NCBI RefSeq assembly: GCF_016127315.1
Contig: NZ_CP065997.1
Location: 1-64,000, forward strand
DNA length: 64,000 nucleotides
Direction of reading: 5' to 3'
From: Achromobacter deleyi
GTDB lineage: Bacteria > Pseudomonadota > Gammaproteobacteria > Burkholderiales > Burkholderiaceae_B
Shown: positions 1 through 8,853 of the stretch, piece after piece
Numbering within the stretch: position 1 is the first letter of the stretch
Layout of the letters: every line of letters begins with the position of its first letter
Program-made: the position numbers and the translations under genes
The notes under the pieces: generated by a model
Seen by the model: the letters and a program-made list of their open reading frames with translations, nothing else
Told to the model about the DNA's origin: nothing
Database searches by the model: none

Positions 1-635
1 GCTTCAACCTGCTGACCAAGTTTCTCGCTCCCACCTCGGGAAGCATCAAGTTCAACGGCATCGACATCACCGGCGAGCGCCCGGCGCAGATCGCGCGGCG
101 CGGGGTGATCCGTTCGTTCCAGATCTCGGCGGTGTTCCCTCACCTGACCGTGCTTGAGAACGTGCGCATCGGCCTGCAGCGCAAGACCGGACTGTCGTTC
201 CATTTCTGGCAGAGCACCAAGCGCCTGGCCGCGCTCGACGAGCCGGCCCGCGCGCTGCTGGAACAGGTCGACCTGGGCGCGTTCGCCAACGAGACCACCG
301 TGAATCTGCCGTACGGCCGCAAGCGCGCGCTCGAGATCGCCACCACGCTGGCGATGGAGCCCGAGCTGATGCTGCTGGACGAGCCGACGCAAGGCATGGG
401 CCACGAAGACGTGGACCGCGTCACGCAGCTCATCAAGCGCGTCAGCGCCGGCCGCACCATCCTGATGGTCGAGCACAACATGAACGTCGTGTCCTCCATC
501 GCCAACACCATCACCGTGCTCGCGCGCGGCGCCGTGCTGGCGGAGGGTTCCTACGCCGAAGTGTCCCGCCATCCCGCCGTGATGCAAGCCTACATGGGCA
601 CCACCGACGGCGAACTGCAAGGAGCACACGCATGA
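1..635 (+). CDS. livG: ABC transporter ATP-binding protein, LivG type (5' end cut by window)
   Basis: ATPase subunit of a branched-chain amino acid/amide (HAAT-type) importer, acting on the cytoplasmic face of the inner membrane. The frame is open from base 3, so the Walker A part lies before the window. Visible are the Q-loop area (RSFQIS), a family-style signature written LPYGRKRALEIA instead of LSGGQ, Walker B LMLLDEPTQGM and the switch histidine in MVEHNM. The stop overlaps the next gene's start (ATGA), so the two are translationally coupled. Substrate is not readable from sequence; urea, amides and branched-chain amino acids are all possible for this family. Confidence 0.9.
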   Translation, partial: FNLLTKFLAPTSGSIKFNGIDITGERPAQIARRGVIRSFQISAVFPHLTVLENVRIGLQRKTGLSFHFWQSTKRLAALDEPARALLEQVDLGAFANETTVNLPYGRKRALEIATTLAMEPELMLLDEPTQGMGHEDVDRVTQLIKRVSAGRTILMVEHNMNVVSSIANTITVLARGAVLAEGSYAEVSRHPAVMQAYMGTTDGELQGAHA

Positions 636-1342
636 GCACCCCGGCACTGGAAATCTCGGGCCTGCAGGCCTGGTACGGGGAATCGCATATCCTGCATGGC
701 GTGGATATGCGCGTGGGGCAAGGCGAGGTCGTCACGCTGCTGGGCCGCAACGGCGCCGGCCGCACCACCACGCTGCGCGCCATCCTCGGCCTGACCGGCT
801 CGCGCAAGGGCTCGGTGCGCATCCATGGCACCGAAGCCATCGATCTGCCGACCTACAAGATCGCCCATCTGGGCGTAGGCTACTGCCCCGAGGAACGCGG
901 CATCTTCGCCAGCCTGTCGTGCGAAGAGAACCTGCTGCTGCCCCCGGTGGTCGGCTCGCTCGGCGGCGGCATGTCGCTGGCCGAGATCTACGACATGTTC
1001 CCCAACCTGCTGGAACGCCGCCATTCGCCCGGCACGCGCCTGTCGGGCGGCGAGCAGCAGATGCTGGCGGTGGCGCGCATCCTGCGCACCGGCGCCAACC
1101 TGCTGCTGCTCGACGAAATCTCGGAGGGCCTGGCGCCCGTCATCGTGCAGGCCCTGGCCCGCATGATCACCGCGCTCAAGCAGCGCGGCTACACCATCGT
1201 CATGGTGGAACAGAATTTCCGCTTCGCCGCGCCGCTGGCCGATCGCTTCTACGTCATGGAGCACGGCCAGATCGTCGAGCATTTCGAAGCGTCGGAACTT
1301 TCAGAAAAACAGGACACGCTCAACGAATTGCTGGGCGTCTAA
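632..1342 (+). CDS. livF: ABC transporter ATP-binding protein, LivF type, with Arg in Walker A
   Basis: Second ATPase of the importer, 236 aa, normal LivF length. Residues 38-45 read GRNGAGRT: the invariant Walker A lysine is arginine at position 44 (codon CGC, 761-763). The signature LSGGEQQ, Walker B LLLLDEISEGL and the switch region MVEQNF are intact, so the gene is not decaying. It starts inside the livG stop and is followed after about 60 bases by the binding-protein gene. The Lys-to-Arg change may lower nucleotide affinity, leaving LivG as the main hydrolysing site; this is inference. Confidence 0.92.
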   Translation: MSTPALEISGLQAWYGESHILHGVDMRVGQGEVVTLLGRNGAGRTTTLRAILGLTGSRKGSVRIHGTEAIDLPTYKIAHLGVGYCPEERGIFASLSCEENLLLPPVVGSLGGGMSLAEIYDMFPNLLERRHSPGTRLSGGEQQMLAVARILRTGANLLLLDEISEGLAPVIVQALARMITALKQRGYTIVMVEQNFRFAAPLADRFYVMEHGQIVEHFEASELSEKQDTLNELLGV

Positions 1343-1404
1343 AACAACCTGTCACCCGCCGGTTTCCCGGCATCCCATATACCAAAGGGAAGAGGAGTCA
1401 TCCC

Positions 1405-2619
1405 ATGAAGCTGCACACCATCACTGCTGCACTGGCCATGGCGGGCCTGGGATTTGCCGGGGCACCCGCCCAGGCACAAGGCATCTCCGACGATGTCATC
1501 CGCATCGGCTTCATCACCGACATGTCGGGCGTGTATTCCGACATCGACGGCAAGGCCGGCCTGGAAGCGATCCGCATGGCGATCGAGGACTTCGGCGGCA
1601 ACGTCAACGGCAAGAAGATCGAAGTGCTGTCGGCCGACCACCAGAACAAGGCGGACGTGGCCTCGGCCCGCGCCCGCGAGTGGTTCGACCAGCAGAAGGT
1701 CGACGTGATCATCGGCGGCACCAACTCCGCCACCAGCCTGGCGATGGCCGCCGTCGCGGCGGAAAAGAAGAAGCCCTTCATCGCCATCGGCGCGGGCGCT
1801 TCCGACCTGACCAACGCCCAGTGTTCGCCCTATACCGTGCACTACGCCTACGACACCGTGGCGCTGGCGCGCGGCACCGGTTCGGCGGTGGTGAAGGACG
1901 GCGGCAAGAGCTGGTTCTTCCTGACGGCCGACTACGCCTTCGGCCACGCGCTCGAGCGCGACACGATGGCGGTGGTCAAGGCCGCCGGCGGCGAGGTCAA
2001 GGGCCAGGTGCGCGCACCGCTGGGCGCCTCCGACTTCTCGTCGTTCCTGCTGCAGGCGCAATCGTCCAAGGCGCAGATCCTGGGCCTGGCGAACGCGGGC
2101 GGCGACACCATCAACTCGATCAAGGCCGCCAACGAATTCGGCGTCACCAAGACGATGAAGATGGCCGGCCTGCTGGTGTTCATCAACGACGTGCACTCGC
2201 TCGGCCTGGAAGCCACCCAGGGCATGTACCTGACCGACGGCTGGTACTGGGATCAATCCGACGCCTCGCGCGCCTGGGCCAAGAAATTCGAAGCCAAGGT
2301 CGGCCGCAAGCCCTCCATGCTGCAGGCCGGCGACTACTCGTCGGTCACGTTCTACCTGAACGGCGTGAAGGCCACCGGCACCGATGACGCCGACGCGCTC
2401 ATGAAGTGGATGAAGTCGAACAAGATCAACGACTTCTTCACCCAGGGCGGCTACGTGCGCGAAGACGGCCGCATGATCCATGACATGTACCTGATGCAGG
2501 TGAAGACGCCGGCCGAATCGAAGGCCCCGTGGGACTACTACAAGGTCGTCGCCACGCTGCCGGGCGACGAGGTCTACACCAAGCTGTCCGAGTCGACCTG
2601 CAAGCTGGTCAAGAAGTAA
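1405..2619 (+). CDS. periplasmic substrate-binding protein of liv-type ABC importer
   Basis: A 404-aa periplasmic binding protein of the leucine/amide family (Peripla_BP_6 fold) that should feed the neighbouring LivHM-GF transporter. The start is the ATG at 1405 with AGAGGAG 9-14 bases upstream; the open frame extends further 5' but that part is the livF gene in another frame. A signal peptide with an AQA-like cleavage site ends near residue 25. The mature start IRIGFITDMSGVY is typical of the fold, and GGTNSATSLAMAAVA fits the ligand-binding part of lobe 1. A strong hairpin follows the stop (2641-2673). Ligand unknown. Confidence 0.9.
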   Translation: MKLHTITAALAMAGLGFAGAPAQAQGISDDVIRIGFITDMSGVYSDIDGKAGLEAIRMAIEDFGGNVNGKKIEVLSADHQNKADVASARAREWFDQQKVDVIIGGTNSATSLAMAAVAAEKKKPFIAIGAGASDLTNAQCSPYTVHYAYDTVALARGTGSAVVKDGGKSWFFLTADYAFGHALERDTMAVVKAAGGEVKGQVRAPLGASDFSSFLLQAQSSKAQILGLANAGGDTINSIKAANEFGVTKTMKMAGLLVFINDVHSLGLEATQGMYLTDGWYWDQSDASRAWAKKFEAKVGRKPSMLQAGDYSSVTFYLNGVKATGTDDADALMKWMKSNKINDFFTQGGYVREDGRMIHDMYLMQVKTPAESKAPWDYYKVVATLPGDEVYTKLSESTCKLVKK

Positions 2620-2640
2620 TTTCCGTCGATGCGACCCCTT

Positions 2641-2673
2641 GATGCGATCTGGCCCGCGCGGCCAGGTCGCATC
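2641..2673 (+). terminator. strong intercistronic hairpin after the binding-protein gene
   Basis: A 14-bp stem (2641-2654 with 2660-2673, one G-U pair) closes a 5-base loop CGCGC and is not followed by a T-run. It sits 21 bases after the binding-protein stop and 44 bases before livH. Such hairpins typically stabilise the upstream mRNA or partly terminate, giving more binding protein than permease. The fold is seen directly; the role is inferred. Confidence 0.6.
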
Positions 2674-2717
2674 TTGAATTTGCCCGCTTCCCTTCGTACG
2701 CGCAGGATTTTCACAAG

Positions 2718-3605
2718 ATGACTGATATTTTCGGCATCCCCATACAGGCCTTGTTCGGCCAGTTGCTGCTGGGACTGGTCAACGGTTCGTTCTACGCCAT
2801 GCTGTCGCTCGGCCTGGCGGTTATCTTCGGACTGCTGAACGTCATCAACTTCGCGCACGGCGCGCTTTACATGCTGGGCGCCTTCGTCGCCTGGATGGGG
2901 CTGTCGTACCTGGGGTTGAATTACTGGGTCATGCTGATCCTGGCGCCGCTGGTCGTCGGGCTGTTCGGCATCCTCATCGAGAAGCTGCTGCTCAAGCACC
3001 TGTACAAGCTCGACCACCTCTATGGGCTGCTGCTGACCTTCGGCCTGACGCTGCTCATCGAAGGCCTGTTCCGCAGCTTCTACGGCGTGTCGGGCCAGCC
3101 CTACCCCACGCCCGAGGCGCTGCGCGGCGCCACCAACCTGGGCTTCATGGTGCTGCCGAACTACCGCGGCTGGGTGGTGGCGGCGTCGGTGGTGGTGTGC
3201 CTGGCGACCTGGTTCGTGATCGAGCGCACCCGCCTGGGCGCGCTGCTGCGCGCCGGCACCGAGAACCCGCGACTGGTCGAGGCCTTCGGCGTCAACGTGC
3301 CGCGCATGATCACGCTGACCTACGGCTTCGGCGTGGCGCTGGCCGGCTTCGCCGGCGTGCTGGCGGCGCCGGTGCTGCAGATCTCGCCGTTGATGGGCTC
3401 CAACCTCATCATCGTGGTGTTCGCGGTGGTCGTGATCGGCGGCATGGGGTCCATCATGGGCGCCATCGTCACCGGGCTGGGCCTGGGCGTGGTCGAAGGC
3501 CTGACGAAGGTGTTCTGGCCCGAGGCGTCCAGCACGGTCGTCTTCATCATCATGGCCATTGTCCTGTTGCTGCGCCCGGCCGGGCTGTTCGGAAAAGAGA
3601 AATGA
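2718..3605 (+). CDS. livH: branched-chain amino acid-type ABC permease LivH
   Basis: Integral inner-membrane permease, 295 aa, strongly hydrophobic with about eight predicted helices. It carries family hallmarks: NGSFYAMLSLGLAVIFGLLNVINFAHG near the N-terminus and the cytoplasmic coupling loop RAGTENPRLVEAFGVNV, which contacts the ATPase. It pairs with LivM to form the translocation channel. The last four bases overlap the livM start (ATGA at 3602-3605). The start ATG at 2718 follows a hairpin-containing gap, so translation restarts here independently of the binding-protein gene. Confidence 0.93.
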   Translation: MTDIFGIPIQALFGQLLLGLVNGSFYAMLSLGLAVIFGLLNVINFAHGALYMLGAFVAWMGLSYLGLNYWVMLILAPLVVGLFGILIEKLLLKHLYKLDHLYGLLLTFGLTLLIEGLFRSFYGVSGQPYPTPEALRGATNLGFMVLPNYRGWVVAASVVVCLATWFVIERTRLGALLRAGTENPRLVEAFGVNVPRMITLTYGFGVALAGFAGVLAAPVLQISPLMGSNLIIVVFAVVVIGGMGSIMGAIVTGLGLGVVEGLTKVFWPEASSTVVFIIMAIVLLLRPAGLFGKEK

Positions 3606-4585
3606 ATCGTCAATTCCTGGGCTATGCCGTCCTGGCCGTCGTGGTGGCCATTCTTCCTTTCGTCGGGGTGTATCCGATCTTCGCCATGAAGATCATGTGC
3701 TATGCCCTGTTCGCCTGCGCCTTCAACCTGCTGCTGGGCTTCACCGGCCTGCTGTCGTTCGGCCACGCCGCCTTCCTCGGCAGCGCCGCCTACGCGGCCG
3801 GCCACGCGCTCAAGGTGTGGGGCGTGCCGACCGAGATCGGCCTGCTGTTCGGCGTCGCGGTGGCCGCGCTGCTGGGCCTGGCGATGGGCGCGCTGGCGAT
3901 CCGCCGCAGCGGCATCTACTTCGCCATGATCACGCTGGCGCTGGCGCAGATGGTGTTCTTCTTCTTCCTGCAGGCCAAGTTCACCGGCGGCGAGGACGGC
4001 CTGCAGAGCGTGCCGCGCGGCACGCTGCTGGGGATCATCGACCTGTCCAAGGACCTGAACCTGTACTACCTGGTGATGGGCGTGTTCATCATCGGCTACT
4101 TCATCATCTGGCGCACGGTGCACTCGCCGTTCGGCCAGGTGCTGCAGGCGCTGCGCGAGAACGAGCCGCGCGCGATCTCGCTGGGCTACGACGTCGACCG
4201 CTTCAAGCTGCTGGCCTTCGTGCTGTCGGCCGCCATCGCCGGCCTGGCGGGCGCCACCAAAACGCTGGTGTTCGTGTCCGCCACGCTGTCGGACGCGACC
4301 TGGCAGATGTCGGGCCTGGTGATCCTGATGACGCTGATCGGCGGGCTCGGCACGTTGACCGGGCCGATCCTCGGCGCGTTCATCGTGGTGCTGCTGGAGA
4401 ACAAGGTCGGCGACTTCGGCCAGATGATGGCCAACCTGACCGGCGTCGACTGGTTCCTGCGCCTGGGCGAATCGGTCACCATCGTGATCGGCCTGATCTT
4501 CGTGATCTGCGTGCTGGCGTTCCGCCGCGGCATCGTCGGCGAGATCGGCGCATTGATCGAGAGGCGGCGCGCGGCGCGCGCCTGA
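3602..4585 (+). CDS. livM: branched-chain amino acid-type ABC permease LivM
   Basis: Second permease subunit, 327 aa, multi-spanning. Typical LivM signatures are FNLLLGFTGLLSFGHAAFLG near residue 45, the AIRRSGIYFAMITLALAQM segment and the coupling loop ALRENEPRAISLGYDV. The start is the ATG at 3602, overlapping the livH stop; the frame stays open far upstream but that part lies over livH. It ends with a basic tail (ERRRAARA). A GC-rich hairpin follows at 4623-4645, suggesting the liv transcription unit ends here. Confidence 0.93.
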   Translation: MNRQFLGYAVLAVVVAILPFVGVYPIFAMKIMCYALFACAFNLLLGFTGLLSFGHAAFLGSAAYAAGHALKVWGVPTEIGLLFGVAVAALLGLAMGALAIRRSGIYFAMITLALAQMVFFFFLQAKFTGGEDGLQSVPRGTLLGIIDLSKDLNLYYLVMGVFIIGYFIIWRTVHSPFGQVLQALRENEPRAISLGYDVDRFKLLAFVLSAAIAGLAGATKTLVFVSATLSDATWQMSGLVILMTLIGGLGTLTGPILGAFIVVLLENKVGDFGQMMANLTGVDWFLRLGESVTIVIGLIFVICVLAFRRGIVGEIGALIERRRAARA

Positions 4586-4622
4586 TGCGCGCGGCCACCG
4601 GCCGCATCGCTTGCCTGACCCT

Positions 4623-4645
4623 CGGGGCCGCTGAACGCGGCCCCG
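4623..4645 (+). terminator. GC-rich hairpin after livM
   Basis: A perfect 9-bp stem (4623-4631 with 4637-4645) closes a TGAAC loop. There is no T-run, so this is either a Rho-assisted or transcript-stabilising end of the liv operon rather than a classical terminator. Confidence 0.45.
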
Positions 4646-4697
4646 ATTGCATGGCGCCTTTACAATGACCGGCACGCAATCAGAAAGGTGCTCCATC

Positions 4698-5708
4698 ATG
4701 CGCATGAAGCCTTTGCTCGCCGGCGCCCTGGCGCTGACCGCAGCCCTGCTCGCGCCCGCCGCGGCCCACGCCGCCAAGCCGGTCTGCGAAGTCGACCGCC
4801 CGGTCCGTTTCAGCGGCCTGAACTGGGAATCCAACCTGGTGCTGGCCGGCATCGAGCGCTACGTGATGGAACACGGCTACGGCTGCAAGACCAGCGTCGA
4901 GATCGGCGAGACGCTGCCCATGCTGGCCGCCCTGCAGCGCGGCGACGTCGACGTCACGCCCGAGGTGTGGCCGGGACAGATCGAGGTGGCCTGGAAGAAG
5001 GCCCTGGCCAGCGGCCGCGTGCAAGGCCTGGGCCACGTCTACGACGCCGGCGAAGGCTGGTACGTGCCGCGCTATACCGTGCAACGCCATCCCGACCTGA
5101 AGTCGGCGGCGGACCTGGCGCGCTTCAAACAGGTCTTCGCCGACCCGGAAGACCCGGGCCGCGGCCGCATCTACGGCTGCCCCGCGGGCTGGGCCTGCGG
5201 CACGCTGAACGACAACCTGCTGCGCGCGCTCGACCTGGACCGCGACTACAGCCTGTTCGCGCCGGGTTCCGGCGCGGCGCAGAAGGCCGCCATCCTGTCG
5301 GCCTACAAGCGCAAGCGCGACATCGTCTTCTACTACTGGACGCCCACCGCGCTGGTCGGCGCGCTCGACCTGGTCAAGCTGGAACTGCCGGCCTTCGACC
5401 AGACCGCCTATACCTGCCTGACCGATCCCAAGTGCGCCAAGCCCGTCGCCACCGAATTCAAGCCCAACCCTGTGGTCACCGGCGTCAACAGCGCGTTCGC
5501 CAAGGACGCGCCACAACTGGCCGCATTCCTGGCCAAGCTCACCATTCCCGGCGACGCCATCGACGCCACGCTGGGCTGGCTGGAGACCGAAGGCAAGGAA
5601 CCCGAGGAGGCGGCGCGCTACTTCCTCAAGCAATACGGCCAGGTCTGGCGGCAATGGATGCCGGCCAATGCGGCCGAACGGGTGCAGGCGGCGCTCGACA
5701 AGGAGTGA
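4698..5708 (+). CDS. glycine betaine/proline-type ABC substrate-binding protein (OpuAC family)
   Basis: A 336-aa exported binding protein. The signal peptide MRMKPLLAGALALTAALLAP ends at an AHA/AK-like site near residue 25. The mature part has the aromatic residues expected for quaternary-amine ligands (NWES, EVWPGQIE, GWYVPRY, YYWTP) and the motif DVDVTPEVW of the OpuAC/ProX fold. Two cysteine pairs (CPAGWAC and CLTDPKC) could form disulfides. No ProV/ProW partners are next to it, so it is an orphan binding protein here. The start at 4698 is chosen because the signal peptide begins there; an in-frame ATG at 4647 would add 17 residues. Confidence 0.85.
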   Translation: MRMKPLLAGALALTAALLAPAAAHAAKPVCEVDRPVRFSGLNWESNLVLAGIERYVMEHGYGCKTSVEIGETLPMLAALQRGDVDVTPEVWPGQIEVAWKKALASGRVQGLGHVYDAGEGWYVPRYTVQRHPDLKSAADLARFKQVFADPEDPGRGRIYGCPAGWACGTLNDNLLRALDLDRDYSLFAPGSGAAQKAAILSAYKRKRDIVFYYWTPTALVGALDLVKLELPAFDQTAYTCLTDPKCAKPVATEFKPNPVVTGVNSAFAKDAPQLAAFLAKLTIPGDAIDATLGWLETEGKEPEEAARYFLKQYGQVWRQWMPANAAERVQAALDKE

Positions 5709-5785
5709 GGCGGTCCGCGCCTCATGTATCCTGACGTTTCGGCGCCGCTGACGCGCCCACCCGATACCCCCGAAGGAAACCCATC

Positions 5786-6631
5786 ATGGACGCCTTGTTC
5801 TGGCACAACGGTCACTGGACCCCTGAAAACCCCAAACTGCTCGGCCCCGCCGACCACGCCTTCTGGATGGCCAGCATGGTCTTCGACGGCGCGCGCGCGT
5901 TCCGCGGCCTGACGCCCGACCTCGACCTGCACTGCCAGCGCGTGGTGCGCTCGGCCGAAAAGATGCTGATGAAGCCGCAGATCTCGTGGCAGGAAATCCA
6001 GTCGCTGTGCCTGCAGGCCGTGGCCAAGTTCCCCGAAGGCAGCGAGCTCTACATCAAGCCGATGTTCTTCTGCGCCGACGGCTTCCTGCTGCCCGACGCC
6101 GACAAGACCCAGTTCGTGCTGCATGTCTTCAAGGTGCCGATGCCGGGCGAACAGGGCTTTGCCGCCTGCTTCTCCAGCTTCGCGCGCTCGTGGCCCAACA
6201 TGGCGCCGACCGACGCCAAGGCTTCGTGTCTCTACCCCAACGGCCAGCGCGCCATCCGCGAGGCGATGGACAAGGGCTTCGACAACGCCATCATGCTGGA
6301 CGGCGCCGGCAACGTCGCCGAGTTCGCCTCCAGCAATCTGTGGATCGCCAAGGACGGCGTGGTCTCGACCCCGGTGGACAACGGCACCTTCCTGAACGGC
6401 ATCACGCGCCGCCGCGTGCTGGCGCTGCTCGAGGCCGACGGCGTCGAGGTGCAGGAGCGCAGCCTGACGCGCGCCGACATCGAGGCCGCCGACGAAGTGT
6501 TCTCGTCCGGCAACTATGGCAAGGTGGTGCACGTGAACCGCGTCGAAGACCGCAAGCTGGAATACGGTCCGCTGGCGCGCCGCGCCCACAAGCTGTACAT
6601 GGACTACGCCGAAAGCACCCGCAAGCAATAA
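5786..6631 (+). CDS. ilvE: class IV PLP aminotransferase (branched-chain aminotransferase family)
   Basis: A 281-aa cytoplasmic fold-type IV aminotransferase. The pyridoxal-phosphate lysine is probably Lys145 in PTDAKASCLYPN. The cofactor-phosphate and substrate loops are visible in EFASSNLWI and NGITRRRVL. The expected role is reversible amino transfer between branched-chain amino acids and 2-oxoglutarate; D-amino acid aminotransferase-like or aminodeoxychorismate lyase-like activity cannot be excluded, because the protein is shorter than E. coli IlvE (about 309 aa). It stands alone 77 bases after the betaine-type binding protein. A paralogous IlvE elsewhere in the genome is possible, so the symbol is a family call. 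Confidence 0.8.
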   Translation: MDALFWHNGHWTPENPKLLGPADHAFWMASMVFDGARAFRGLTPDLDLHCQRVVRSAEKMLMKPQISWQEIQSLCLQAVAKFPEGSELYIKPMFFCADGFLLPDADKTQFVLHVFKVPMPGEQGFAACFSSFARSWPNMAPTDAKASCLYPNGQRAIREAMDKGFDNAIMLDGAGNVAEFASSNLWIAKDGVVSTPVDNGTFLNGITRRRVLALLEADGVEVQERSLTRADIEAADEVFSSGNYGKVVHVNRVEDRKLEYGPLARRAHKLYMDYAESTRKQ

Positions 6632-6642
6632 CCCCACCGGCC

Positions 6643-6680
6643 GCGGCGCGGCGGACCGCGCCGCCCGCCCCGGGCGGCGC
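6643..6680 (+). other. two mutually exclusive GC hairpins upstream of phospholipase gene
   Basis: Stem 1 pairs 6643-6651 with 6656-6664 (9 bp, loop CGGA). Stem 2 pairs 6658-6666 with 6672-6680 (9 bp, loop GCCCC). The right arm of stem 1 overlaps the left arm of stem 2, so only one can form. The block ends 22 bases before the phospholipase ATG, just upstream of its ribosome-binding site (AAGGAAG). Confidence 0.45.
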
Positions 6681-6702
6681 CGCATGACAAGGAAGATCCC
6701 GC

Positions 6703-8853
6703 ATGCATTCCCGACGCGAGTTCCTGCGTGGCGGCGCCGCGATCGCCGGCGCCGGCAGCGCCCTGGCGCTGCTGCCCGCCTCCATCCGCCGCGCGCTGGC
6801 GATTCCCGCCAACCGCCGCAAGGGCACCCTCGAAGACGTCGAGCACATCGTCATCTTCATGCAGGAAAACCGTTCGTTCGACCATTACTTCGGCGGCCTC
6901 GCCGGGGTGCGCGGCTTCGGCGACCGCTTTCCGATCCCGGTGCCCGCCAGCCCCGACTTCGAGCGCCGCACGGTCTGGGCGCAGTACAACGGCCGCCCCG
7001 ACGAAGGCGTGCCGCGCAGCGTGCTGCCATTCCGGCTCGACACCCGCGAGGCCTATGAAGCCATGCGCGTGGCCAGCACCCCGCACACCTGGTCCAACGC
7101 CCAGGACGCCTGGGACGCCGGCCGCATGGGCCAATGGCCGGCCGCCAAGAAGAACCATTCGATGGCGTACTACACCGAGGCGGACATGCCTTTCCAGTAC
7201 GCCATGGCGCGCGCCTTCACCGTGTGCGACGCCTACCACTGCTCGTTCACCGGCGGCACCAACACCAACCGGCTGTTCGTCTGGAGCGGCACCAACGACG
7301 GCCTGGGCCGCGGCCACGGCCCGGCGCTGGGCAACACCTACAACAAACTGAGCGGCGGCGATCCGGCCGGCGCCTACACCTGGACCACCTATCCCGAACG
7401 CCTGGAGCGCGCCGGCATCAGCTGGCGCATCTACCAGGACATGGCGGACAACTACTCGCTCAACCCGACCGCCGGCTTCAAGGCCTACCGCGACGCGTTC
7501 CACGGCCTGCCCGGCTCGCTGGCCGCGCTCAAGGACAAGGCGCTGACCACCCGCGGCCTGGACCTGCTGCGCCAGGACGTGCTCGACGGCGCCCTGCCGC
7601 AGGTGTCGTGGATCTGCGCCACCAAGGCCGGCTCCGAGCACCCCAGCCCCTCCAGCCCGGCGCAGGGCGCGGACTACACCGCCCGCGTGCTGGACGCGCT
7701 GACCGCCAATCCCGAGGTCTGGAGCAAGACCGTCCTGCTGCTGATGTTCGACGAGAACGACGGCTTCTTCGACCACATGCCACCGCCCGCCCCGCCCTCG
7801 CGCGGCCGCGATGGCCGGCTGGCGGGCGCGTCGACCGTGGACACCGCGGGCGAATACCACGAGATCGTCACCGGCGCCGAGAAGGACGACACGGCCGCGC
7901 ACCTGCACGGCGTCTACGGCCTGGGACCGCGCGTGCCGATGTACGTGCTGTCGCCCTGGACGAAGGGCGGCTGGGTCAACTCGGAAGTGTTCGACCACAC
8001 CTCGGTGCTGCGCTTCGTCGAGCGCCGCTTCGGCGTCGCCGAGCCCAACATTTCGCCCTGGCGCCGCGCGGTCTGCGGCGACCTGACCTCGATCTTCGAT
8101 TTCGCCACGCCCGACGAGGCCGACCTGACGCGCGGCCTGCCGGCCACCGCCGCGCGCGCGGCCCAGGCCGCCGCGCTGCCCGGCACCATCACGCCGCCCG
8201 CGCCCGAGCGGCCCGCGCTGGCGCGCCAGCAGCCCGGCACTCGGCCATCGCGCGCGCTGCCCTACGCGCTGTCGGTGCAGGCCCGCGCCGGCAACGACAG
8301 CATCGCGCTGCGCATGGACAACACCGGCGCGGCCGGCGCCGTGCTGCACGTGTACGACCGCCTGCGCCTGGAGGACGGCCCGCGCCGCTATACCCTCGAG
8401 TCGGGCAAGCATCTGGAAGACAGCTGGCCAGTGGCAGGCAATGACGGCCGCTACGATCTGTGGGTGCTCGGCCCCAACGGCTTCCATCGCCACGTGGCCG
8501 GCCGGCTGCACGCGGACGCCGCGCCCCTGTCGGTCGAGGCCGTCTGCGATCCCGCCGGGCCGACCTTGCGCCTGAAGCTGCACAACCCGGGCGCGCTGGC
8601 GCGCGGCTTCCAGGTCGAGGCCAACGCCTATGGCCACGCCGGCCATCACGAACCGGCGCTGGAAGCGGGCGTCAGCGCCACCCTGGCCTGGGACCTGGCC
8701 GCCAGCGGCGGCTGGTACGACTTCAGCGTGCGCGCCGACGACGCACCCGGCTTCATCCGCCGCGTGGCCGGACGCATCGAGACCGGCGCCCCCGCCACCT
8801 CCGACCCCGCGATGGGCCAGGAATTGATTCTGCATTGGACGCTACCGGCATGA
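6703..8853 (+). CDS. Tat-exported phospholipase C (phosphocholine-specific type)
   Basis: A 716-aa member of the bacterial acid phosphatase/PLC superfamily, hydrolysing phospholipid head groups outside the cytoplasm. The N-terminus SRREFLRG is a twin-arginine signal. The phosphoesterase domain (about residues 45-430) shows FMQENRSFDHYFGG (metal site), SFTGGTNTNRL (catalytic threonine region), LMFDENDGFFDH and an SPSSPAQGADY segment. The C-terminal about 210 residues look like two tandem DUF756 domains, as in PlcN/PlcH. ATG 6703 has AAGGAAG about 8 bases upstream. The stop overlaps the following ASCH gene (ATGA). Hemolytic and non-hemolytic types cannot be told apart by eye. Confidence 0.88.
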   Translation: MHSRREFLRGGAAIAGAGSALALLPASIRRALAIPANRRKGTLEDVEHIVIFMQENRSFDHYFGGLAGVRGFGDRFPIPVPASPDFERRTVWAQYNGRPDEGVPRSVLPFRLDTREAYEAMRVASTPHTWSNAQDAWDAGRMGQWPAAKKNHSMAYYTEADMPFQYAMARAFTVCDAYHCSFTGGTNTNRLFVWSGTNDGLGRGHGPALGNTYNKLSGGDPAGAYTWTTYPERLERAGISWRIYQDMADNYSLNPTAGFKAYRDAFHGLPGSLAALKDKALTTRGLDLLRQDVLDGALPQVSWICATKAGSEHPSPSSPAQGADYTARVLDALTANPEVWSKTVLLLMFDENDGFFDHMPPPAPPSRGRDGRLAGASTVDTAGEYHEIVTGAEKDDTAAHLHGVYGLGPRVPMYVLSPWTKGGWVNSEVFDHTSVLRFVERRFGVAEPNISPWRRAVCGDLTSIFDFATPDEADLTRGLPATAARAAQAAALPGTITPPAPERPALARQQPGTRPSRALPYALSVQARAGNDSIALRMDNTGAAGAVLHVYDRLRLEDGPRRYTLESGKHLEDSWPVAGNDGRYDLWVLGPNGFHRHVAGRLHADAAPLSVEAVCDPAGPTLRLKLHNPGALARGFQVEANAYGHAGHHEPALEAGVSATLAWDLAASGGWYDFSVRADDAPGFIRRVAGRIETGAPATSDPAMGQELILHWTLPA

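Noticed and set aside
919..1404. N-terminal extension of the first binding protein
   Set aside because: Lies over livF in another frame; signal peptide and ribosome-binding site place the start at 1405.
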